A stretch of 47,606 nt of DNA from an uncultured Saprospiraceae bacterium. GTDB lineage: Bacteria > Bacteroidota > Bacteroidia > Chitinophagales > Saprospiraceae. The stretch spans positions 1 to 47,606 of the forward strand of contig CALFBH010000086.1 of NCBI GenBank assembly GCA_937951615.1, read 5' to 3'. The position numbers and the translations under genes were made by a program. Below are positions 1 to 9,600 of this stretch, piece by piece; the first letter of the stretch is position 1; every line of letters starts with the position of its first letter. The notes below the pieces were generated by a model. The model did not search any database. It worked only from the letters and a program-made list of their open reading frames with translations, and was not told the origin of the DNA.

Positions 1-1
1 C

Positions 2-3000
2 CAGTCTGCACCAGTGATTGATGACCTTACAACAACGGATGCTACTTGTGGCGCAAGTGATGGTACAATAACAATTACTGCATCTGGTGGAACAGGCGTT
101 TTGGAATACAGCATTGATAACGGAGTCTCCTTTGATATAAATAATGCCTTTACCAACTTAGCTGCTGGTACTTACGATGTAGTAGTGCAAGATGAAAATG
201 GCTGTACAGTATCACAGCAAGTTATAATCAATGACCTTGCTGCACCAGCCATAGACGACCTTACAACAACAGACGCTACTTGTGGCGCAAGCGATGGCAC
301 AATAACGATTACAGCATCCGGCGGAACGGGCGCACTGGAATACAGCATTGATAACGGCGTCACCTTTGATGTAAATAATGCCTTTACAGGTTTAGCTGCT
401 GGAATTTATGATATTATAGTGCAGGATGAAAATAGCTGTACCACATCACAACAAGTGACGATTAACGATCAGTCTGCCCCAGTGATAGATGACCTTACAA
501 CAACGGATGCGACTTGTGGCGCAAGTGATGGCACAATAACGATTACAGCATCTGGCGGAACAGGCGTACTGGAATACAGCATTGACAACGGTCTTACCTT
601 TGGTGTAAATAATGCTTTTACAGACTTAGCTGCTGGAACTTATGATGTAGTAGTACAAGATGAAAATGGCTGTACAACTTCACAACAAGTGACAATCAAC
701 GACCAGTCTGCACCAGTGATTGATGACCTTACAACAACGGATGCTACTTGTGGCGCAAGTGATGGTACAATAACAATTACTGCATCTGGTGGAACAGGCG
801 TATTAGAATACAGCATTGACAACGGTCTTACCTTTGATATAAATAATGCCTTTACAGGTTTAGCTGCTGGCACTTATGATGTAGTAGTACAAGATGAAAA
901 TGGCTGTACAGTATCACAGCAAGTGGCAATCAATGACCTTGCTGCACCGGCGATTGACAATATTGCGACAAGCGACCCAACTTGCGGAGATAGCAATGGC
1001 AGTATCACAATAACCGCTTCTGGCGGAACGGGTGTCTTGGAATACAGCATTGACAACGGACTTACTTTTGATGTAAATAATGCTTTTACAAGCTTAGCTG
1101 CTGGTACTTACGATGTAGTAGTACAAGATGAAAATGGCTGTACAATATCACAGCAAGTGGCAATTAATGACCTTGCTGCACCAGCGATTGACAATATTGC
1201 GACAAGCGACCCAACTTGCGGAGATAGCAATGGCAGTATCACAATAACCGCTTCTGGCGGGACTGGTATACTGGAATACAGCATTGACAACGGAACTACT
1301 TTTGATATAAATAATGCCTTTACTAACTTGGCTGCTGGCACTTACGATGCAGTGGTACAAGATGAAAATGGCTGTACAGTATCACAGCAAGTGGCAATTA
1401 ATGACCTTGCTGCGCCGGCGATTGACAATATTGCGACAAGCGACCCAACTTGCGGAGATAGTAATGGCAGCATTACAATAACCGCTTCTGGTGGAACGGG
1501 TGTCTTGGAATACAGTATTGACAACGGACTTACTTTTGATGTAAATAACGCCTTTACCAATTTAGCTGCTGGCACTTACGATGTAGTGGTACAAGATGAA
1601 AATGGCTGTACAATATCACAGCAAGTTATAATCAATGACCTTGCTGCGCCGGCGATTGACAATATTGAGACAAGCGACCCAACTTGCGGAGATAGCAATG
1701 GTAGCATTACCATCACTGCATCCGGCGGAACTGGAATATTGGAATACAGTATTGATAACGGAATTACTTTTGATATAAATAATGCCTTTACCAATCTACC
1801 TGCTGGAACTTATGATGTAGTTGTTCAGGATGAGAATGGCTGTACAATTGCAGATCAGGTCATCTTAATCGACCAGGCTGGGCCTGTTATTGATAATATT
1901 GCTACAACAGACGCAACTTGCGGAAATGCTGACGGTACAATTACGATTATAAGTACAGGCGGCACAATGCCAGTAGAGTATAGTATTGATAACGGCGTCA
2001 CTTTTGATGTCAATAATACCTTCACGGGTTTAGCGGCTGCTACTTACGATATTGTCGTAACAGATGCAAATGCTTGTATAACGACAGCTCAGGTTGTGAT
2101 TAATGACTTAGCTGCTCCGACGATTGATGATATTGTCATCGTAGATGCAACTTGTGGAAATGCAGATGGTTCATTGACGATTACGGCTTCTGGCGGAACT
2201 GGCGTCTTAGAATACAGTATTGATAACGGAGTTACTTTTGATGTAAATAATGTATTCACCAATCTAGCTACTGGAACTTATGATGTTGTGGTACAAGATG
2301 AAAATAATTGTACCGCTTCACAGCAAGTAACGATTAATGACCTTGCTGCGCCAGCTATTGACGATGTAGTTATAGGTGAACCGACTTGTGGAGACAGCAA
2401 TGGCAGCATCACGATTACCGCTTCTGGCGGAACGGGTGTATTGGAATACAGCATTGACAACGGTGTTACCTTTGATGTAAATAATGCCTTTACCAACTTA
2501 GCTGCTGGTACGTATGACATCGTGGTACAGGACGAAAATGGTTGTATAGCGACAAGCCAGGCAGTATTGACGGACCAAGCTGGTGCAACGATTGATAATA
2601 TAGACACGACCGAACCAACCTGCGGAGATGATAATGGTACGATTACAATTATTGCAACAGGTGGAACAGGAACACTGGAATACAGTATTGATAATGGACT
2701 TACTTTTGATGTAAATAATGTCTTTACTGACCTCACACCTGGTATCTATGATATTGTGGTTGCTGATGCAAATAATTGCACGATAAGTGCGCAAACTACA
2801 CTGACCGACCAGCCAGGACCAACAATCGATGATATTCCAACTGCCAACTCGACTTGTGATAATAGCGATGGAAGCATCATTATTACCGCATCTGGCGGAA
2901 CGGGCGTACTGGAATACAGTATTGATAATGGACTGACTTTCCAGACAATAAATGCCTTTGGAAACTTGGTTTCTGGTACTTACGATGTTGTGATTCAGGA

Positions 3001-4453
3001 TGAAAATGGCTGTACGGCTAGCCAACAGGTTATTTTGGATAATGAATCGGGACCTACAATTGATAATATTGCAACTGTAGATGCAACGTGTAGCGGAACG
3101 GATGGCAGTATTATAATTACCGCTTTAGGCGGAACGGGTGTCTTGGAATACAGTATTGATAATGGAGCTACTTTTGATGTAAATAATGTGTTCACCGGAC
3201 TTGGTGCAGGCACTTATGATGTTGTGGTTCAGGATGCAAATGACTGTATTATTACCGAACAGGTCATCATCAACGATGAAGCTGCACCAGTTATTGATAA
3301 TGTAGCCAGCACAGAACCGACTTGTGGAAATGATAATGGTACAATCACCATTACCGCTTCTGGCGGAACGGGGGTACTGGAATACAGCATTGATAATGGA
3401 GCTACCTTTGATGTAAATAATGCCTACACCGGACTGACTCCTAGCGTTTACGACATTATTGTTCAAGATGAAAATAACTGTACAACAACTGCACAGGTCA
3501 CACTGACTGACCAGCCGGGCGCAACGCTTGATGGAGTCGTAACAACAGAGCCGACTTGTGGAGATGATAATGGTACAATTACAATCAATACCACAGGAGG
3601 TACAGCACCAGTTGAATATAGCATTGACAATGGAGCTACATTTGATGCATCAAATGTCTTTACCGACCTGGCACCAGGTATTTATGATATTATAATAACA
3701 GATGCAAATAGCTGTATCACTACGGCGCAAGCTACGCTCACCGACCAGGCTGGTCCGACGATTGATGATGTAACAACGATAGAACCAACTTGCGGAAACA
3801 GCAATGGTACGATTACGATTACTTCAGCAGGCGGCACAGCACCAGTTGAGTATAGTATTGATAATGGCCTAACTTATCAAGCGGCTAATATCTTCAACGG
3901 ACTTGCCGCAGGCACTTATGATATTATAATACAAGATGCCAATAATTGTACAGCAAGTACACAGACAGCACTGACCGATCAAGGCGGAGCAACAATTGAT
4001 AATGTATCCAGCACGGAGCCGACTTGTGGCGACAGCAATGGAACAATTACGATTACTGCATCCGGTGGAACGGGCGTCTTGGAATACAGTATTGACAATG
4101 GAGCGACTTATCAGGCGACGGGCAACTTCACTGCTCTTGCTCCTGGCGTTTACGACATCGTTGTACAAGATGAAAACAACTGTCTGACAACTGACCAGGT
4201 GACACTGACCGACCAAGCTGGTCCAACAATTGATAATATAGATACTGCCAATCCATTATGTAATGGTGATACCAATGGATCTATTACCATCAATACGACG
4301 GGCGGTACTGCTCCGGTTCAATACAGCATAGACGGTGGCACAACATTCGGCTTGTCAAATGCTTTCACAGGATTGGGAGATGGAACTTACGACATCGTAG
4401 TGACAGACGGCAATGGCTGTACGGCAACCGACCAAATTGTCCTGACAGAACCA
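2..4453 (+). repeat. Tandem 234-bp coding repeats (19 units) in the adhesin
   Basis: The period is 234 bp, counted from the first base of successive units (14, 248, 482, 716 and so on). The first eight units are nearly identical in DNA, while later ones carry more third-base and amino-acid changes. Positions 1-99 are identical to 703-801, three units away, and match better than the adjacent units do. This points to block duplication or gene conversion over 702 bp. The units after 4453 belong to a different, more diverged repeat type and are not part of this array. Confidence 0.9.
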
Positions 4454-6592
4454 GCAGTCTTAGCGATAACAACTACAAGTACAAATGTGAGTTGTAATGG
4501 CGTCTGCGATGGAACAGGCACAGCGAGTGTAAGCGGCGGAACATTGCCTTACACTTATGCATGGAGCAATGGCGAAACCACACAAACAGCCATCGCTTTA
4601 TGTGCAGGTATAAATACCGTCTTGGTGACGGATGCGAATGGCTGTACGATTTCAGGAAGTGTAACCATTACAGAACCTCCGGTATTGTCGGCAACAGCCA
4701 CAACGATACAGGATGTCTTATGTTTTGGTGATAATAATGGTATAGCAAGTGTGACCGCAATTGGTGGTACACAGCCTTACACTTATGCTTGGGACAACAG
4801 TACATCTACCAGCGATAATCCAACGGATTTACCAGCAGGCTTGAATACCGTCACGGTTACAGATGCGAACAATTGTACTACAACTGCCAGCACAATAATT
4901 GGAACACCAACAGCCTTATTAGCGACAGCGACCTCAACAGATGTAGATTGCTTCGGCAATTCAACGGGTTCTGTCAGTGCGACAGGCAGTGGTGGTGTTG
5001 CACCTTATACTTATGATTGGGGCGCGATAGGAGCGGGGCAGTCGATTAGCAATTTGCCAGCAGGCACTTACACGGTTGTCATTACGGATGCCAATAATTG
5101 TCAGGCAATAGCCAGTACAACGATCAACGAACCACCATTGCTTACAGCGACCCTAAGTGGTCAGGATGTAAGTTGCTTTGGTGGCAGCGACGGGCAGGCG
5201 ACAGCAACCACAACGGGAGGCACACCACCTTACACTTATGTGTGGGATAATGGTGAAGTCACCAACCCGGCAGTTCTCCTCGATGCAGATACACATAGCG
5301 TGACCATCACAGATGCCAATGGCTGTACCTTTACGGAAAGTATCCTTATCAGTGAACCTACGCCACTTGTTCCAACGGGCGCAGGCTCTACTCCGGTGAC
5401 TTGTTTCGGTGGTAGCGATGGTACGGCGACAGTCAGCGCAGCAGGCGGCACACCACCATACAGTTATGACTGGAATGATGGTCAGACTACAGCCACTGCC
5501 ACAGACCTGAGTGCAGGGACTTACACGGTGATTATATCTGATGCAAATGGATGTAGCTTGCCAGGAATCAATGTAACAGTCACGCAACCAGATACGCCAA
5601 TCTCTGCAACGACAAGCAGCACCATCGTGACCTGTAACGGTGGCGACGATGGCACAGCAACGGTAGAAGCCATGGGCGGTATTCCATCTTATACTTACCA
5701 ATGGTCAGACGGACAAATCGGGCAAACTGCCTTTGATCTGGCGGCTGGCACTTACATGGTGACGATCACTGATGCGAATACTTGTACGCATGTCGAAACG
5801 GTTGAAGTCGAGGAACCAGCTGCTTATGTACTGGGTATCGTAGCAACTGGTGTAGATTGTTATGGCGATGAAAATGGTTCTATTTTCGTAGAAAGTGTTA
5901 CTGGAAACAATGGAGGATATATCTATTCTTTAGATGGCGAAAATTACACGGCGAGCAACTACTTCGGCGGTCTGGCAGGCGGTAATTATGAGGTCTATGT
6001 TCAGGATATGAATGGTTGTACAACCAGCGAGACTGTACTGGTAGATGAACCATTCGAGATACTGGTTGATCTGGGTGTAGATATTACGATTGAATTGGGC
6101 GACAGTACAGAGTTGTTTGCACAAGTCAATACAGCAGATTCACTCAGCTACACTTGGACACCGACGACAGGACTAAGTTGTACAGACTGTCCAAATCCGA
6201 CAGCCAATATTACAGAAACGACCACCTATCAGGTACAAATCACCAATGCAAGTGGCTGTACCGCAACAGATAATATCACCATCACGGTCGATAAGAATCG
6301 CAATATCTATATCCCGAATGTCTTCTCCCCAGATAATGACGGCACAAATGATGTCTTTATGATTTATGGTGGAAAAGGCGTGGAGCAGGTCAAAGTATTC
6401 CGAGTCTATGATCGCTGGGGCGAAATGCTCTGGGAAGCAACAGATTTCCAAACGGATGATTCGAACTTCGGTTGGGATGGTACCTTCAGAGGACAAGTCC
6501 TCAATCCTGCGGTCTTTGTCTATTATGCAGAAGTAGACTTTATTGATGGAGTGACGCTCTTGTATAAAGGGGATGTTACTTTGGTGAAGTGA
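2..6592 (+). CDS. Giant repeat adhesin with SprB-like repeats and T9SS type B C-terminal domain (5' partial)
   Basis: The frame is open through the left edge, so the N-terminus, signal peptide and probably more repeats lie outside the window. The visible 2,190-odd residues contain 19 tandem units of about 78 aa. Each has a Cys near its start (TCGxSDG or TCGDSNG), a GGT turn, the motif LEYSIDNG and a second Cys in DENGC. Seven units of about 75 aa follow, of the SprB repeat type (CFGGSDG, GGTPPYTYxW, DANGC). The end is a short Ig-like stretch (two Cys in SCTDCPNP) and a C-terminal module of about 95 residues with IPNVFSPDNDGTND and RWGE, typical of the gliding-motility-associated C-terminal domain that directs export and attachment by the type IX secretion system. 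Expected role: cell-surface adhesin or gliding filament. Paired Cys in each unit suggest one disulfide per unit (inference). A terminator follows directly. Confidence 0.93.
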   Translation, partial: QSAPVIDDLTTTDATCGASDGTITITASGGTGVLEYSIDNGVSFDINNAFTNLAAGTYDVVVQDENGCTVSQQVIINDLAAPAIDDLTTTDATCGASDGTITITASGGTGALEYSIDNGVTFDVNNAFTGLAAGIYDIIVQDENSCTTSQQVTINDQSAPVIDDLTTTDATCGASDGTITITASGGTGVLEYSIDNGLTFGVNNAFTDLAAGTYDVVVQDENGCTTSQQVTINDQSAPVIDDLTTTDATCGASDGTITITASGGTGVLEYSIDNGLTFDINNAFTGLAAGTYDVVVQDENGCTVSQQVAINDLAAPAIDNIATSDPTCGDSNGSITITASGGTGVLEYSIDNGLTFDVNNAFTSLAAGTYDVVVQDENGCTISQQVAINDLAAPAIDNIATSDPTCGDSNGSITITASGGTGILEYSIDNGTTFDINNAFTNLAAGTYDAVVQDENGCTVSQQVAINDLAAPAIDNIATSDPTCGDSNGSITITASGGTGVLEYSIDNGLTFDVNNAFTNLAAGTYDVVVQDENGCTISQQVIINDLAAPAIDNIETSDPTCGDSNGSITITASGGTGILEYSIDNGITFDINNAFTNLPAGTYDVVVQDENGCTIADQVILIDQAGPVIDNIATTDATCGNADGTITIISTGGTMPVEYSIDNGVTFDVNNTFTGLAAATYDIVVTDANACITTAQVVINDLAAPTIDDIVIVDATCGNADGSLTITASGGTGVLEYSIDNGVTFDVNNVFTNLATGTYDVVVQDENNCTASQQVTINDLAAPAIDDVVIGEPTCGDSNGSITITASGGTGVLEYSIDNGVTFDVNNAFTNLAAGTYDIVVQDENGCIATSQAVLTDQAGATIDNIDTTEPTCGDDNGTITIIATGGTGTLEYSIDNGLTFDVNNVFTDLTPGIYDIVVADANNCTISAQTTLTDQPGPTIDDIPTANSTCDNSDGSIIITASGGTGVLEYSIDNGLTFQTINAFGNLVSGTYDVVIQDENGCTASQQVILDNESGPTIDNIATVDATCSGTDGSIIITALGGTGVLEYSIDNGATFDVNNVFTGLGAGTYDVVVQDANDCIITEQVIINDEAAPVIDNVASTEPTCGNDNGTITITASGGTGVLEYSIDNGATFDVNNAYTGLTPSVYDIIVQDENNCTTTAQVTLTDQPGATLDGVVTTEPTCGDDNGTITINTTGGTAPVEYSIDNGATFDASNVFTDLAPGIYDIIITDANSCITTAQATLTDQAGPTIDDVTTIEPTCGNSNGTITITSAGGTAPVEYSIDNGLTYQAANIFNGLAAGTYDIIIQDANNCTASTQTALTDQGGATIDNVSSTEPTCGDSNGTITITASGGTGVLEYSIDNGATYQATGNFTALAPGVYDIVVQDENNCLTTDQVTLTDQAGPTIDNIDTANPLCNGDTNGSITINTTGGTAPVQYSIDGGTTFGLSNAFTGLGDGTYDIVVTDGNGCTATDQIVLTEPAVLAITTTSTNVSCNGVCDGTGTASVSGGTLPYTYAWSNGETTQTAIALCAGINTVLVTDANGCTISGSVTITEPPVLSATATTIQDVLCFGDNNGIASVTAIGGTQPYTYAWDNSTSTSDNPTDLPAGLNTVTVTDANNCTTTASTIIGTPTALLATATSTDVDCFGNSTGSVSATGSGGVAPYTYDWGAIGAGQSISNLPAGTYTVVITDANNCQAIASTTINEPPLLTATLSGQDVSCFGGSDGQATATTTGGTPPYTYVWDNGEVTNPAVLLDADTHSVTITDANGCTFTESILISEPTPLVPTGAGSTPVTCFGGSDGTATVSAAGGTPPYSYDWNDGQTTATATDLSAGTYTVIISDANGCSLPGINVTVTQPDTPISATTSSTIVTCNGGDDGTATVEAMGGIPSYTYQWSDGQIGQTAFDLAAGTYMVTITDANTCTHVETVEVEEPAAYVLGIVATGVDCYGDENGSIFVESVTGNNGGYIYSLDGENYTASNYFGGLAGGNYEVYVQDMNGCTTSETVLVDEPFEILVDLGVDITIELGDSTELFAQVNTADSLSYTWTPTTGLSCTDCPNPTANITETTTYQVQITNASGCTATDNITITVDKNRNIYIPNVFSPDNDGTNDVFMIYGGKGVEQVKVFRVYDRWGEMLWEATDFQTDDSNFGWDGTFRGQVLNPAVFVYYAEVDFIDGVTLLYKGDVTLVK

Positions 6593-6631
6593 TTTGGTTA
6601 TTGGTGAGTGGTTATTGGTTTCGTGACGTAG

Positions 6632-6673
6632 AAGCCCTGACGGATTTTTTGAATTTGTCAGGGCTTTTGTTTG
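6632..6673 (+). terminator. Rho-independent terminator of the adhesin gene
   Basis: AAGCCCTGAC at 6632-6641 is the exact reverse complement of GTCAGGGCTT at 6657-6666. This gives a perfect 10-bp stem with a 15-nt loop, followed by a T-rich TTTGTTTG tail. It lies 39 nt after the adhesin stop and only 31 nt before the ATG of the next gene, so it should insulate the two. Confidence 0.8.
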
Positions 6674-6697
6674 TATAATATTTATATTTGTGAGACT

Positions 6698-9600
6698 ATG
6701 ACTTCAAATAACTCAAATATTAACATATTCATCTCATATTCGCATGGGGATAAGATTTTTTTAGATAAACTATGTGTCCACCTAAAACCACTTGAGCGAA
6801 AGTACACTATAAATATTTGGCATTCTGGAAAAATTGAGCCTGGTGCTGAATCGGATAAAGAAATTAAAAATAATCTTAATCAGGCGAACATTATACTCCT
6901 TCTGGCAAGTGCTCAAGCAATTGCGTCAAATGACTTTTACGATATATTACAAAAATCACTTAAATTAAGTAATAATAGTAAAATCCCTGTCATGGGAGTT
7001 CTCCTAAGTCCATTTGATTGGGAAAATACTGCGCTAAAAGAATCACAACTTTTACCTAGAAATAAAAAACCTATCACTCATTGGGAAAATCAGGAAGATG
7101 CATTTTTAGATATTACGAAGGAAGTAGAAATATGCTTGAGGAATCTTTTAGGAGAAGAAAACGTTGGAAATTTATATAAAAAGATTGAAAGTAAAAATAT
7201 CATTCTTGTACCATATAAAGAGAAGTTTCATTATCAATTAAATCCTAAAAATCAGAGTCCATATAATTTTCACAATCCTTTTATTGGTAGAAAGAAAGAA
7301 GTCGAAATTCTTAAGGCATTTTTATTAGAAGATGATAAATCTGTTATCTCAATTATCGGTCCAGGAGGTTATGGTAAGACGAGGTTGATTATTTATTTAT
7401 TTCAATATATTGAAAAAAACAATTCTTTGAAGTGGAATTGTTATACTCTTCTTAGGCAAAAAGAATTTGATTCAGTAGAGTTTAGAAATTTCCTAAGAGG
7501 AAGTAATGACAAGTTTCTAATTCTTGTAGATGATGCTCATGAATTTTCCAACTTAGAGGATGTCATTTCTATTGGCGGACTTTCCGAATTTAGAGGGAGG
7601 GTAAAAGTTGTTTTAACAACTCGAACTCCGCTTTTTAACAAAATTAAACTAAAATTTCCAATTCATGAAATGCTAAATAAGGATGTTAGTGTTGAACCAC
7701 TTGACTTAGAGGATGCTTATATTGCTTTCTTTTGTTTACTTGGTGATGAAGAATATAAGCCCAGTCAATTAAAATATTTTGCAAAACAATCAGGTGGTGT
7801 ACCTTTGGCTATAACAGTTTTGAGTCATACAATTAAGAAGACAGGAAGCTCATCGGGGGTGTTCAAAAATAAAGAGCTTAACTTTAAGGAAATTGCTGAA
7901 AAGTATATCGATGAAATTATTAAAGATGTAAAAAAAGAAACGGGACTCAAATCAAAAAAGATAAAACAAGCTCTCTGGATACTTTCCCTTATTTCACCTT
8001 TCACCTTAGAAAATGAAGGAGCTATTATTAGTGGTTTTCTGAAAATTAACAGAAGTAAATTGAAAGAACTACTTAATGCTTTATTAGATAATTATTTATT
8101 GCAAGAGGCACATAATCAAATTATGACGGCTTATTATCTGGAAGATCCAAGTTTTTTAGTATTGAATGAAGAACCTTTTAAAGAAAAAACATGGGGGATG
8201 TATCCTATATTGAAGTATTCAGTAAAGCCAGATTCTTTTTCAGATTATATCGTAAACTGGTTTTCAGATGACAAGAAAATGCTGGATAAACTATTGGAAC
8301 AAAAGGATACAGGACGATTTATTGTAAATATCATCCAAAACCTTTTTGAAGCTAGCAAAGTCAATGATGAAAATTCTAAAGTAGCTAATGAAGTTTTAGA
8401 ATTGTATTTAAAAAACTTTATAGAAGGCAAGAATAATGATAAACTTCCTTACTGGAAAGCATTAATAGATTTGGGAGAACGATTGTCATACTTGACTCCG
8501 AACTTATCGTTAGATATTGTTGATGCATTCATTCAAGTTTTAGAAGATAAAAGACACCCAATACACAGTAGTTACAATAAAAATAATGGAAAGGAAAATT
8601 TCTTTGAAAGCTTTAAATCCAAAATAACTTCTATTATCGCTCAACTTGCGGTATATGCCGATTTTATTCCTATTGTTTTTGATGGAGCATACTGGCTAGA
8701 TAAATATGGAGAAGGAAATTTTGTTGAAAGTTGCTTTCGTATTAAAGACTTCGATTTGCAAAGCAGAGGAAAACTTCCACCACTTGGCAGACAAGCCATA
8801 GTTTTTAAGCAAATATTAGGAAGCTCTTTAGATATGGGTGAACAGCAGAAGCTAATTCTGAAATTAGCACCTGAGTTCTTGAAGGCAGAGTTAAAAGGTG
8901 CGGTTAATATAGGTGATGAGGGCAAGCTAGGGACATTTATATCTACAGATTTGTATTTGCCGAACCATGATTCAGTTCATCAATTTAGACAGGATTTAAT
9001 ATTGATTCTTATATTTTATTTTAAAAAAAATGAAGATCAGAAAATAAGGAGAGAGATTCTCGACATTTTAATGAAAAGTTTAGTAGGTATTATTAGCAGA
9101 GATAATTCATGGCTGACTATTTATAAGAAGCGAGAAGCATACGAAGGAGATGTTGAAATAAAGCAAATACTTGATTTTTTCATAGAATTGGCATCTGAAG
9201 ATTACGGATTTTACTATCGAGCTATACTTAAAAAAGAAGGCTTTGAAGGATATACTGTAAAGTCTGAACATCTGAAAAAGAAAGTTGATATACTACACTA
9301 TAAACTAAAAAATGATGATTCGATAGGGAAGAAGTTGGCTTTATTGTTTTATACGAGAAGAGGCTTTTCGCAACATGAAGAGCAGTGTCAGAGGTTGATT
9401 AAATCCTACGAAAATACAGATGAGGTAATAAAAGACATTCTAAAATATAAACTTTACGATGAGCAATTTGATAATAATGGATATGATAGAGGAGTTTACT
9501 ATCTAATTAGTAACATTGGTGAATACAGTGATCTTAGTGTAGAAGTGTTATATTCAAAACTTTATGAAGAAGATCAGAAGTTGACTATTGCTGATGCTAC

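Noticed and set aside
172-4216. Many minus-strand ORFs over the adhesin repeats and one plus-strand ORF at 3996-4187
   Set aside because: They recur with the 234-bp period and only mirror the coding repeats in other frames.
14-4453. CRISPR-like regular repetition
   Set aside because: The period is 234 bp, fully coding, with no short conserved repeat and unique spacers.
6666-6690. Full promoter with TTTG at 6666 and TATATTTG at 6683 for the TIR-STAND gene
   Set aside because: The spacer is only 13 nt, too short for the usual -33/-7 arrangement, and the TTTG belongs to the terminator tail.
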